From: Aaosphaeria pasadenensis | Taxonomy: Eukaryota > Ascomycota > Dothideomycetes > Pleosporales | DNA length: 64,000 nucleotides | Direction: 5' to 3' | NCBI GenBank assembly: GCA_022813625.1 | Contig: JAKLMB010000025.1 | Coordinates: 1-64,000 of the forward strand | In this document: positions 23,793-34,661 of the stretch, one piece after another | How the letters are laid out: every line of letters starts with the position of its first letter | How positions within the stretch are numbered: position 1 is the first letter of the stretch | The notes under the pieces: generated by a model | Databases searched by the model: none | What the model was told of the DNA's origin: nothing | The model's input: the letters and a program-made list of their open reading frames with translations, nothing else | Translations under genes and position numbers: made by a program

Positions 23793-25184
23793 ATGCGGCC
23801 CGTTGTTCTCCCATGCCTCAACCCCTCAACGGCATGCTTCGATTACCCTCCTATCCTCTTCCGTAGCATACGACGCCGCCTCCATGGTTACCCACGGCCA
23901 ACAATTGCAAGAAGAAAACCAATAACAACATCTGTCACCTCAGCTAGAGTCCACTCTGGCCCCAGACCCATCACCAACCTCCCCAAACTCATCGTGTCCC
24001 CGGGCTCCCAACACCACAACTCTCTCCCGACCTTCCTTGAATACGCCTCGCGTGTCAACCTCGCACCAGATCGCACCGTCTACGTAGGCACGCACTATGA
24101 ATACATCGCCGCATTATCGCTCCTCCGCCTCGGCTTCTCGCTGCTTCGCACGGGCAAGAAATCCGACGCAGGCATCGACCTCATCGGACACTGGATTCTG
24201 CCACAGCTCCCCGAACCCATTCCCGTCGTCGTACAGTGCAAGGCGCGGAAAGAAATGAGCTGTGCACCGCGACATATTCGTGAGCTGGAGGGTGCGTTTC
24301 GTGGGGTACCGTCCGCGTGGAGGAGAAATACGTCCGTGCTGGGGCTGCTGGTCACAACGCAGAATGCTACACGAGGGGTGCTGCAGGCGTTGGGTGCGAG
24401 TGCGAGACCGATGGGGTTCCTGAAGGTGACGAAGACGGGGATGGTGGAGCAGTTTCTTTGGAATCGGGCGGCGGGGGAGAGGGGGTTGGAGGGTTTGGGT
24501 GTTACGTTGAGGTATACGCCTAAGGTGTTAGTGGAGGGGAAGGAGGTCACGGAGCAAGGGGGAGAAGGGAACAATTGGGAGCTCCCGAAGGAGATGAAGA
24601 GGAGTAGGAAAGAGTGGTACAAGGATACCGGGACTATGAAGGATATCGTGTTGACGTGGATGGGGGAGCCGATATTTCCTGAGAGGGAGCGCTTAAGTGA
24701 GGAAACGTGTCAGTTGGTTGATACGCTGGGTCTGGATGGAGACTTGGAAGCCGAAGAGAGGCTACCACGGAAGAGGAAGACGGCTGTCAAGGCCACAGCG
24801 GCAAAGAAGGTCGCGAGAGAGAGAAAGTCGACGAAGGAAAGTACGACCAAGAAGGCTGGGACGAAGACAGTAACGAAGACCGGAACAAAGAAGGCTGCAA
24901 CGAAGACCGTAACGAAACAGGCAACAAAGACCGGCGCGAAGAAGGCTGGAGCGAGCACAGTCACGAAGAAAAAGACAACCACCGGAAAATCATCGAGTCG
25001 GACAACCTCAAATCCGGTGACGGCAAAGCAGGTAGCCAAAACCTCACCATCCTCGACCAAAGCAACAGGACCAGCGCAAGGAGTGACCAAACGGAGAGGC
25101 CGACCGCCCGGCTCCAAGAACAAGAAGACGTTAGAGTTACTCGCCTCACAGGAACAACCACCATTGTCAGATCGTCATCCTTGA
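23793..25184 (+). CDS. RRG7: Rrg7-like (DUF2034) mitochondrial nuclease-fold protein with basic tail
   Basis: A single exon encodes 463 residues. The first 45 residues are Arg-rich with few acids (FRSIRRRLHGYPRPTIARRK), a plausible mitochondrial presequence. The core, about residues 75-230, matches Rrg7/DUF2034, a restriction-endonuclease-like fold: YVGTHYEYIAALSLLRLGF, then SDAGIDLIGHW with the candidate metal-binding Asp, then VVVQCKA, which supplies the Q-x-K of a PD-(D/E)XK site, then IRELEGAF. Yeast RRG7 is required for respiratory growth, but its reaction is not known. The protein is about twice the yeast length. Residues from about 320 onward form a Lys/Thr/Ala-rich, histone-H1-like tail with repeats of TKKAxTKTVTK type. 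Near residues 433-446 there is an AT-hook-like KRRGRPPGSKNKK. Nuclease activity is inference. Confidence 0.85.
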   Translation: MRPVVLPCLNPSTACFDYPPILFRSIRRRLHGYPRPTIARRKPITTSVTSARVHSGPRPITNLPKLIVSPGSQHHNSLPTFLEYASRVNLAPDRTVYVGTHYEYIAALSLLRLGFSLLRTGKKSDAGIDLIGHWILPQLPEPIPVVVQCKARKEMSCAPRHIRELEGAFRGVPSAWRRNTSVLGLLVTTQNATRGVLQALGASARPMGFLKVTKTGMVEQFLWNRAAGERGLEGLGVTLRYTPKVLVEGKEVTEQGGEGNNWELPKEMKRSRKEWYKDTGTMKDIVLTWMGEPIFPERERLSEETCQLVDTLGLDGDLEAEERLPRKRKTAVKATAAKKVARERKSTKESTTKKAGTKTVTKTGTKKAATKTVTKQATKTGAKKAGASTVTKKKTTTGKSSSRTTSNPVTAKQVAKTSPSSTKATGPAQGVTKRRGRPPGSKNKKTLELLASQEQPPLSDRHP

Positions 25185-25959
25185 GATCGTACGCGAAGCA
25201 AATTCATTGCTACATCACTCTCTTCACTCAGAGGAAGGGCACATCGTCTTGCCACCAAAAGGTTGCAAATGAAATACCCGAAGAGAAAGATACAATTCAT
25301 ATGATACCCAGTTTATAGAGAATTAACAAAGCTTCTTAACCAGTCTCTATCACGTCCTCAACACTTTGATCCGTGTCCGTTCCAACCAAACCATGGATCG
25401 ACGATAATGTGCAGTTCTCAACACTTCAATGTGACATGCTGCCGGACGGCTTGGGGTATAAGTAGGCAGCAAATCCCGCCCCATGATAGATCTGTGTCTT
25501 CAGTTTCAACTACTCGACGGGTACAACGATCGATCACAGACAAAGTACATCGAAGGCACACACAGACTCAATACACCAAGGACACACACACGGACTCAGT
25601 ACGTCGAAGATACACAGACTGAGTACACACTCACACACTCCAGTACATCAAATACCAACGCACTCGGGACCCCACAAACCAAAAGTGCTTCACAGTCATC
25701 ACCATCGTGATACAGCACACCGAGGCACCTCACGATCGCCCACGAACCCCAAAGAGACCACCAAAGAGACCACCGAAGCCATCAATCCCGACCACGACCA
25801 AATCCAATAAGCCATAATCATCCACCCAAACACCGACTACCACACAAACGTCGCTATCCATTCAACAACTTTCCCTCTCATATTGGCCACCATATTGACC
25901 TAATGCTTCGACCCTCCCCTTGGTACCCCAGGAAGTTCCTATATATCTATGTCGTCAGA
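25185..25959. other. Intergenic with degenerate ACACAGACT repeats
   Basis: No gene is recognised. Between about 25540 and 25660 the plus strand carries several imperfect copies of a 25-28-bp unit of the type (C)ACACAGACTcAGTACac, giving a CA-rich patch. The rest is AC-rich and low in complexity. Confidence 0.5.
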
Positions 25960-26185
25960 CCCAACTACGCTACGCCACGCTCCCTTGTCCACGGGCGCGA
26001 GGCTAGCTCCAGCTTATACACAACGTTTATAGAAGTACCTATCTAAGATTAATATAGATGATCTACTAATAACCTAACTATGCTATGCCACGCTCCCTTA
26101 TCTACAGGCATAAGGCTAGCTCTGGCTTATACACAACGTTCATGGGAGTACCTGTCCGAGATCGACGCGGAAGATCCACCGACAT
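25960..26185. repeat. Two-copy 113-bp near-tandem repeat with transition-only divergence
   Basis: Copy A (25960-26072) and copy B (26073-26185) align without gaps over 113 positions. I count 27 transitions and 2 transversions. In the first 51 positions all ten differences have T or A in copy B. In the remainder all 17 transitions have T or A in copy A. This is the spectrum expected of cytosine deamination such as repeat-induced point mutation. In the reading frame of the following ORF, copy A carries TAA stops where copy B has CGA. Confidence 0.85.
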
Positions 26186-26648
26186 GAACCAGCTCTTCAA
26201 CAACCTCCACCCGATCTACCGGGTGTACGCAGCCCGCCTGATCTTCTTCCGCGGCTGGAGCCTCCAGCGCGCGATCCGCACCGCCTGCCGCCGGGAACAC
26301 ACTGTCGAGAGGCAGTGGAACCTGCTGAGCGACGGGGAACGCGGGGAAGCGGAGCGCTGGAGCCGGTGTGACGGGTGTGAGCCGGATGGGAACCACGATG
26401 GTTGTTCATGTGGGAGTGAGAGTGACGACTCGAGTGACAGTGAGATCAGGACTGTCGAGGAGATGAGCGACGTTGATGGGATGGCGGTTGCCATCGTCGA
26501 TGCGGTGCTGGACGCCATCGAGGATGGGTCGCTGGGTGGTGAGTGGGAGGCGGCGGACGATGCAGTCATAGAGGAGGCGGAGCGGGCGGCCATGAGGATG
26601 GTGATGAGGAGGGCGGTGGAGACTTGGGTGGATGAGCCTGAGTGTTAG
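26184..26648 (+). CDS. Small acidic protein of unknown function
   Basis: A GC-rich frame encodes 154 residues from the ATG at 26184; the frame is open back to 26085, which would add 33 residues lying inside the 113-bp repeat. The N-terminal 50 residues (NQLFNNLHPIYRVYAARLIFFRGWSLQRAI) are amphipathic and basic. The middle has a Cys-containing stretch (CDGCEPDGNHDGCSCGSESDDSSDSE) and the C-terminal half is highly acidic with helical heptads. I do not recognise a family. Support comes from the GC-rich codon pattern inside AT-richer flanks, and from the upstream repeat copy, whose equivalent frame has acquired stops. It could still be a fragment of a larger repeat-borne gene. Expression is unproven. 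Confidence 0.4.
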   Translation: MNQLFNNLHPIYRVYAARLIFFRGWSLQRAIRTACRREHTVERQWNLLSDGERGEAERWSRCDGCEPDGNHDGCSCGSESDDSSDSEIRTVEEMSDVDGMAVAIVDAVLDAIEDGSLGGEWEAADDAVIEEAERAAMRMVMRRAVETWVDEPEC

Positions 26649-26693
26649 GCGTGGGGATGGGGAGGAGATTGAGACTGGGAGGGTGGTGGATTC

Positions 26694-26990
26694 TGGGTTT
26701 CAACGGAGTTACTGTTTTGGTTTTAGAAAGGAGTTTATGGATTGGTTTTGATGATACCATGCATTGGGTTTGCAAGGAGTTCATCGATTAGCATAGGAAA
26801 GCGTTCATGGTTCAATTCTGACAAAACATTAATCAATTATTTCTGACATGAAGTCTTTAATTGAGTCCGAAAAGACTTCATAGATTAAATCTGAACGGAT
26901 TTCATGTGTTGGGTTTGAAATGCTTTCGTCTACTCGTTTTTGAAAGGAGTCATGGTATTTGTTTTGTGACGTGAGGTCATGTGTTGTTCT
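26694..26990. repeat. Degenerate minisatellite, about 12 units of 23-26 bp
   Basis: Successive units resemble GGTTTTGAAAGGAGTTCATG followed by GATT. Recognisable units start near 26694, 26718, 26743, 26766, 26790 and onward to about 26970, with the GTTTNGA and TTCATNGATT parts the best kept. Variants are mostly transitions. The unit length drifts by one or two bases and the array covers the 3' flank of the small ORF. Confidence 0.65.
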
Positions 26991-27203
26991 TCAAAAATGG
27001 ATAGGGGTAGTCTTGGAAAGTTGATGATACTTTTCTTATGCGGAAATCAGGGTCATTTATTACTTTTGATGAGAGCATTTCGTGGATTATTGTGGAACAA
27101 ATGGAACAAATTGTCACAAGGAAAGGAAGGGAATAAAAAAGTAGAGAGAAAGGAGAAGAGCATTTGAAATATATAAAAAGCATCAAACAAAAAAGCATTC
27201 AGT

Positions 27204-30200
27204 CTAAAGAACAGGCATGAGAACATCATCCAACCACCTTCCCACCCCTTCAACCACGACATCCTCCTCCCCATCCTCATCACCCATACTGACATCTCCA
27301 TCACCCGAAGCCCCCACGACACCCAACTCGCGGGCCAGCTCGCAGAACAGAACCCACACCTCATTGTCCGTGCCCTCACGCACCAGCGTCCTCAATCCGG
27401 CCCTGATATCATCTCCCAAACCCCGTTCAAGGACATCTGCGTCCACGTGCGCAAGGATGGGATTCCACCTCCCGACGTCGGGATCGACGTCTCGCATCTT
27501 GATGATCTTTCCGTCGTCAGACTGGTCGCCCTCTGCGTTGTTCATGAGCATCGCGAACATGTGCGCGCTGCCGTTGGGGCGGGTGGTGATGTGCGAAGCG
27601 TCGTAGGCGCGGGCCTCCTTGTTGGTGATGATGTTCTGGAGGAAGCGGAGGAGTTTGAGGGCTTGCGGGGTGAGGATGGAGAAGGTGGTTGCGGTGCCGT
27701 CGGAGGAGGTGCCGATGATGTCGTCGGCGATTATGCCGGTGATTTGTTGGGTGGTGCTTGTGGGGGATGATGAGGGGATGAAGGGACGGCGCCAGGGTGG
27801 GCGGATGGCGCCGCGGGCGAGCCGCGTTATGCTTCGCGGGAGACGGGCTTCGAAGAGGGTTAAGGTGGAGTTCTTGAAGGTGCGGTGGGTGGGGTGGAGG
27901 AGTCCGGCCACGCTGCATTTCTTGTCGGAGACGAGGACGACACTGTTGGGGTCGGGTGAGGGTTGGGATTGCTCTGGGTCGGTTGGAGGCGCTGCGAGAG
28001 GTGATAGGTTGAGGTCCATTTGTAGGTGATGTGCAGCGTCTCTCTGGCGGCTGTCTGAGAACACCTTCTCGAAGGCAAGAGGGAGAACACAGCCTTGAGA
28101 TGATACAACTGCAAAGCAGATATGGGAATGTAGGGCCGTGGATACGTAGATGTGAGAATTGGAAACGGAGACGTGGATTCCAGCCGATGGCAGTTCTATC
28201 TCTGCACGTTTTGCCCATCTGAGGTTGTTGTTAGCATCTGTGCCAAAGGATGATATTGTCTCATGTACCGTGAATTCTCAATCTCGAACTCCTCCAGCAT
28301 CATCGTAGTGCCAACAACCGTGATAAGATCTGCACGATCTTTGACATGCATGAGTGCAAGACACCGCACAGGCGAATCGTACGCCTTCTCCTTCTTCAGT
28401 TTGAACTTATTATCATCCTTGCTGATTTGGAAGAACAACCGGCGTCCAATTTCGCGCCCTGGGCCTTTCATTACCCCAGTTCCAACGTAGAGGAAGTGGT
28501 GAGGTCTATCTCTGGAGTCTTTAACGATCCAATCTAGAATGGTGTACACCCTCTCGTAATTTTGAAGAGTAATCTGAGAGCAAATGTTGCTGACGACCGC
28601 CTCCTCCTCCTCATCCTTGACCTCTTGCTTTATGCCTTCTTTACCTTTAGGTTCTTCTTTTATGACAGGGTTATCAGCAACATTCATCAATTTAAGAGTT
28701 GAGTGCATTGTTCGATATCCATTTGGTGGCGCACGTATCTCTTTCATTTCGGTGGTAGCAACAACAAGCTTGCGCTTGTTTTCGGTGTAAACTACCTTTG
28801 TAGGCGTTGCTGTGGTAGCCGTTCTCATTGGGACTGTTTTCGATTGCTCCACACCAAGTCTCGAGTGGGAACTTTGGGTTGAACGAACAGTATCGTAATC
28901 CAGCCGAGCGTAAAGTAATCGATCACCAGAAACGGCGAACATGAACCCTCCAATGCCATGTCCGTCGCCGCTTTGTTGATAAAAGGGTACTTGATCGAAA
29001 GCCGAGACCGGACCCTGATGGAATTGCTCGTCGCTGTTTTGTCTGAACCAGACCGAACTAATGTCCAACTTTCTAGACGATGATGGAAGGCTGACACGAC
29101 AGAAATCCACCCCGCAAGACGCAAAAGCGCATAACTTATCTGTCCCGCTGGGCGTGACAATCACGGCAGCTGTGCCCATTCGAATGAGAGAGACATCTCG
29201 AGTCTCGTATCGCCCAGCTATCGATCTTAGTAAATGCCATCTTTTTGAGAGGTGCGACTCACATCGAAGTACAGGTTCTATTGTAATGGAAAGCAAAATA
29301 CCATTACGCATGCCGCAGACAATCGTACTTTGTGCCTCCGAAGTGAGGAAAACCGCGCTCTCGCAGACCATCGGCATGTGCGATAATGAAGGTGCAGATA
29401 CCTGATTAGGAGGCTCCACTGAAAGAACCGGGTATAACGCTTTTTCGTGAATTATGTACAAATTTAGCTTCAGGTCTACGCTGCCGACAAAGACGTGTAG
29501 CGCGTTGTTGATGTCGAAGAATTTCAGGCAGGTGGGATCAGCAGCCAGATTCTGCCTGATCGGGGATCCGAACGTTCCATCCTGCCCAATAGGTATCACT
29601 ACCAGAGTAACAGAAGATCCTTCGCGGAAGGATATGGCTACACAAGGTGAGGGGGTTGAGGCGACAGCGGCAAGCGTTATATCTGAGATATGAGACCCTG
29701 AGTTCTGTGCCAGCTCTGAAATCGCGAGTGTCCGTACACATGTGAGATTCGGACGATCTAACAGGAGTAATTGTCGCCGCGTGACCTGGATTGCGAGCTG
29801 CTCGGACACGATACCTGCTGATATCGTCTCTTCCCCTGAAACTCCACTCTGGCCTGGCTCGTACTCGGTGGAAAACTGGTGGACCGCCCAAAAATCTCCC
29901 TCTCGAGTCACGCAGTAGGCCATGCTTTCAGGTGGTAGTGAGAAAACAAAGCTGGCGTGATGCTGGTAGACTTCCTTGCCACCATATTCGACTTTCTCAC
30001 GCCGATGGTCCAATAGCCACAACCCAGTAACACCTGTCATCCCTTGTGAATGATCATAGACAATAGCTCGAAGGCCCTTCCGAAGCTCCGAAACGGCTCC
30101 GTGCTGCGAGCGCCCATTGGCTACAAATATGCTGTCGCGCTCTCTTTCAAAGGGTGAGCGTAAGCCGGGAAGTCGAGTGAGCATCAGATCTGTGATAGGG

Positions 30201-31729
30201 GTCCATGAGGGGATGGATTCAACGAAGTGAGGCGTGAAGCTGGGACGTGTATTACGAGGATCCGAGCCGCCAACCTTTTGCAGTGACCCATCACTTGTCG
30301 GCCCAGAAGCTATTAGGACATCAGCATTACGTGATGTGAGACTGCCAGCGTCGACATTAAGCGTTGCAAAGCCCCTGTCTAATGGATGAGACCATTCCCC
30401 CGCATCACTGATCTCTATCAAATTTGTTCTCATCAACTCGGCATATATGAGTCGGCCGTCTTCCCTTGCAATATAAAACACTTCCCTCGAGAAATCATCA
30501 TTGCGGGCTACTCTCTGCCACTGTATCCATAGCGGTTGGTTTTTGCTCTCTCCAGGGAAAAGGGGACGAAGGATTTCAGGACTAATGGGTGTAACGTAAC
30601 GCTGTGGCGTCCCCGACAGAACGTTCGTGTATGTGGCTATGTGGCTGTTGGATACGAGGAGAAAGTCTGGTGTCCGAGTTGCAGGAATGAGTAAGGCGGG
30701 GTTATGGTCCTCTGTATCATTGTCAGTACAAGGAACGTAAGTTGAGAGAATTGCTCTATGGTGAAGAAGAGACAGAGACGTCATACCATAATCTACTGAT
30801 ACTCGCTCCGCCCGAATGGCAGCCGTGCTGACATCGTACCGAGTATCCCAGTCATAGCAGGTTATCTTAGTTTTTCCATTGTGTGCAAGAACGAAAACAA
30901 GTATTACATGGACATCATCCGGATCGCTCGAAGCCGATAGGAAATCCATGTGCAAAACTTGAGCTTGCAACGAGAGATGACGCTCGTCCTCAATAGGAGT
31001 CATCTCGCGTGTTGAATGAGGATATCCCTTCCATTTATCTAGCGGCGCGGTTTTGTACAAGGTACATTGGCCCTCCGGTGTAGAAACCGCGATGGCTCGA
31101 CATTTCGGATCAACTGCCAGGAATGCTCCCGGAGTGTCGTGCATCGAGGATCCAGCTGGCAGACGGACGAACTTTTGACGAAATACAGTCTCACCCGCGG
31201 CGTTCTGTTCTGTCCAAAGTAGTACAAGTCTCCGTGAAGTTAAAGTCAAGATAATGGCCTCTGGTGGCATGGCATCGGCATGATCTGATCTTGTAGACTC
31301 TTGTCGATCCTGGATGTCGGTCTTGTTGATTGACATTCCCTGCCTTGGAGACACCGCTGTTTTCTCAGGGGCACCAAACCTCCTCGCAGCCAGGATACTA
31401 CCCTTGAAGTCCGACTTGGAAGTGATATGATGAAGATGTCCATGGTCGTGAATCTCGTAAAGATGTACTGAATTCTCCCCAATGAATACTACATCGTTCC
31501 GTCGCCCCCTTCGAATGCTTGCGGAAAGGATGAACTTGACAAGAGGACTCGGAAAGAGCGTCCTGGACATCAGGCCAACTTGAGGAATCTCGGGTTGGGG
31601 CCTGGCCTCAGGTTCTTCCATTTCAACGTCTGTCTGTCGTTGGGCTCGTGCGAGTAGCTGATACACATCCACGGGCCTGGAGACATACTCGCCGTCCACG
31701 AGGACTTGCTGAAGTACTTGGTTCTCCAT
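27204..31729 (-). CDS. Mms1_N / CPSF-A-type beta-propeller protein
   Basis: Two exons (28269-31729 and 27204-28218) with a 50-bp intron (GTACAT...CTCAG) encode 1491 residues. The start at 31729 gives MENQVLQQVLVDGEYVSRPVDVYQLL, the usual opening of this fungal family; the frame continues to 31939 but the extra residues look like a leader. The N-terminal half fits the Mms1_N domain: GLMSRTLFPSPLVKFILSA, then RNDVVFIGENSVHLYEI. Across the splice junction the frame restores EFEIENSRWAKRAEIELPSAG. The family belongs to the DDB1/CPSF160/SF3B3 superfamily of WD-like beta-propellers, which serve as adaptors in ubiquitin ligases, RNA processing and DNA repair. Yeast Mms1 works with the Rtt101 cullin. 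Whether this protein is the functional Mms1 equivalent is not clear. A Lys/Glu stretch (KEEPKGKEGIKQEVKDEEEE) near residue 1045 is probably a disordered loop. The C-terminus has an acidic patch (DEDGEEDVVVE). Confidence 0.88.
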
Positions 31730-33369
31730 TCGGCTGAATATCAGTGGGGTAGTGGTACCACTGCTGTTCGGGGAAGTGCAGAACTTCCGAAATGATGAAA
31801 CAATACACAAGTAATGTTTATGTGGTGCTTCTAGCACACGATAATAACCAGTTTGCGCCGGAGCGCTTAAAGTTGGCCTGAGGCCAGCGGTGGGCAAGAC
31901 AAAAAGAATGGCACTGAAGTCTGGTATTGAATGTGGCACATGTTGATGCCTAGGAGGAAAGTAGGCACGGCTCGTTAGAGAGTCGGTGGAGCAGTGGACG
32001 CAGGGAAGCAGTAGTGCGTAAGAAAATTACGAAAGTGATAAAGTAGGTAAAGCGGCTACAAGGCAATTGATGACAACAAACAGCGCAGACATTCGTAACA
32101 ATTGCCGGAGGGATTGCAGCACGGTCGAAACGAATGGGAAAGCTGCTGTAGGGATGAGCCTTGAAGAGACCGTCCACGCTTTGCTGTATCAGTGAGGGTA
32201 TACTGCGGGAACTATAGGAGGGTGAGAGCCGTGACTCAACGGCTTGGAACGGCAAAGTAGGACCAAACTGGCTGGGAAAGTCGATGGGTTGCAGAAGTAA
32301 AATGCAGTGACAGGGCTGGTCGGCAGCGGCGCCGTATAGTAGGGAGCCAGATCGAGGGAGCAATCTCAGATCTCGCAGTTGCCCGCACGAGCAAGTCAAG
32401 GGTATCGAAGTCTTTGGAGCACAGGTATTGGCTGAGAGTGTGACAAGGCAGCCGACTGTACAGGGGGTAGATCAAGCTCAAGATTCAAGATGCGATGCTA
32501 GGTGGATTGGTAGGTGGGGAGAAGAGGGGGATCGCGCAGTAGGTGGGCGGCTGGAAGGACAATCAGTTGGTGGTGGAGGTAGTGGTAGTAGTAGTGGTCG
32601 TGCGCAGTGCAGTGCGGTGGTGGTGGCGCCGAACGTTGGATATCCCGCAACGACAAGGAAGACACCCGGGTTTTTTCTTCTCTTATCTCGAAAGTGGTAA
32701 ACCTTTCATTGGTAGAATTGCTATTATTGTGGGATTGGAATCAACCTGCATCAGATTTGCATCGTGGACTTGCTCGGGAACGTGGGCGAAAACGAGAATG
32801 GGGGCGGGACAGGATTATGATTATGGGTGGAAAAGTGTGGGATGAGATGGGGAGATGTTATGATGACTTTTTATTGAATGAAGTCGGACTCCGGCATTGC
32901 CAAGACCGAATACTTTACAATACGGAATATAATACGGAGCTCATTGTATGTACGCACGTACAGGGTTATTGTTCCCGAGACTCGGCTATCCTTGCCTCTA
33001 TCTTGGCACAAGCAGGTCACGAGTATTCGCGTCTCGCGTCATGCACACGGCCGGACGTCGACCCGTTCTCGTTAGTTCTCGTTCTCGTCGTCCCTTGTTC
33101 TCGTTCTGTCCTCCATCTGGCTTCATCACCATGCTGCACACGCCCCATCCATTATTGTCATTTACTCCAGCCAACCAACCAGCCCGAATTGTGGCGCAGA
33201 TCCTCGCAGATATTCCCCGCAATATTCTGAATACTTTGATTGATTGATTTACATGATTGTGTGATCCCATTAGTGTGCAGCACCAGCACCAGCAACACCA
33301 AGGCCCAACAAAGACCACAAGGACCACACCTGTCCTGGTGGCCCCTTCTTGGGTTAATAAGCCTTTGCT
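31730..33369. other. Divergent intergenic region, 1.6 kb
   Basis: Lies between two divergent genes and should hold both promoters. A GGT/GGTAGT-rich microsatellite runs at about 32566-32630. Antisense and sense frames in 31950-32481 and 32607-33636 have no family features. Nothing else is recognised. Confidence 0.45.
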
Positions 33370-34661
33370 ATGACCTCCCGCACTCCATCTCGTACCCCTC
33401 GGTCCATGAGCTCTGCAAGCCTCCCCTCCATTGTCGATAGGTCCAACGAGAGCATCGCCGCCAACAAAGAAAAGGCAGAGCTTATACGGGCTGCATGTGA
33501 GACCCGGGATATACGTACCTTGATCGAACTCGCAAATAGCGCAGACGGTCTGCTCGCCGACAGCTTGCGTCGCACAGCTTGTAAGCTCATGTATACCCTG
33601 GTCATAGCATGGATAGTTTCTGATATACCGTCCCAACAGGGCCGATTCTCTTGGGATGCCCTACAGAACAGACAGAAAGCGAATCATGGAGGTCTCTGCC
33701 ACCTCACCGAGAAGAAGAGCAGGTTGCTAAGGATGTGAACCGAGCCTTCGTGCACTACCCCAAGGAGTCAGACCGCCAATTGGACAGACGGAAAGAAGAA
33801 CTATCAGATGTCATTGTAGAAGTCCTGCGGCGCCATCCTGCGTTGTGCTACTTCCAGGGCTATCATGATATAGTTCAAGTTCTATACCTCGTCCTCGGTG
33901 CGCAAGCCGCCCCCGCTGCTGCCACTCGTCTCAGTCTCCTCCGGATCCGTGACTTTATGCTTCCAACGCTTGATGCCGCAATCTCCCACCTCGAGTTGTT
34001 GCCTTCCCTCCTTCGCGCCGTTGACCCCCAGCTCTATAGCCACCTGCCGAGAATACAACCCCACTATGCCTTGGGCGCCACTCTTACGCTCTTCTCGCAT
34101 GTAGTGGAGGAATATGGGGATATAACAAGGTTGTTTGACTTCTTCCTTGCAAATGATACGGTTGTGCCCGTCTATGCCTTTGCTGCGATATTGCTATCAC
34201 GAAGGGAGGAACTGCTCGAGCTAGATGAGGATGAAGGGGATGCCGTTTTCTTCGTTGTGCTCGGAAAGCTACCAAAACCATTTGACGTCGAAGTGCATGT
34301 AAAGAGCACGCTAGAACTATACCAGAAGGCCCCTCCCGAATTACTACGAAGCTGGTCCTGGTGGAAGATCTCGTCCTCCAGTGTTTTAAAAGCCACTCGT
34401 ACACCTTACGATGTGGCCAAGATGTCCATCGCAGACGGAGAAACGCTCTTCCAACGGCAGTCTCGAGACTTGCGCATTCAGCAGGCTTGCCGGAGTTCAC
34501 TGCTCATCACCCGACGATTGAGACTGCAGGTCTGGCGCCACCGAAGACCAGGTGCGATTGGTCTGGCGATCGCCGTTGGAATTTTCGCTCTGTGGCTTGG
34601 AAAAGGCCGAGGAAGCACTGGCATGGAATTCTACAAGACCATTTTGGGTGTATTTGTGTAG
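33370..34661 (+). CDS. GYP8: TBC-domain Rab GTPase-activating protein, Gyp8/TBC1D20 type
   Basis: Two exons (33370-33580, 33640-34661) with a 59-bp intron (GTAAGC...AACAG) encode 410 residues. Splicing restores SLRRTAWPILLGC, the opening block of the TBC domain. Next come VNRAFVHYP and RRKEELSDVIVEVLRRHPALCYFQGYHDI, in which YFQGYHD carries the catalytic Gln finger (the usual YxQG motif). The Arg finger motif IxxDxxR is represented less clearly around DVNRAF. A C-terminal hydrophobic helix, AIGLAIAVGIFALWLG, lies near residues 379-394 and provides a tail anchor. Tail-anchored TBC proteins of the TBC1D20/Gyp8 group act on Rab1/Ypt1 at the ER and early secretory pathway. Placement rests on domain layout and length. 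Confidence 0.92.

Noticed and set aside
24710..25123. Hydrophobic Val/Phe-rich antisense frame opposite the Rrg7 tail
   Set aside because: It is the complement of a Lys/Thr-rich repeat, which always reads as hydrophobic on the other strand.
27517..28218. 233-codon minus-strand frame overlapping the Mms1_N gene
   Set aside because: It is an Arg/His/Pro-rich shadow of exon 2. The frame that continues across the splice junction is the conserved one.
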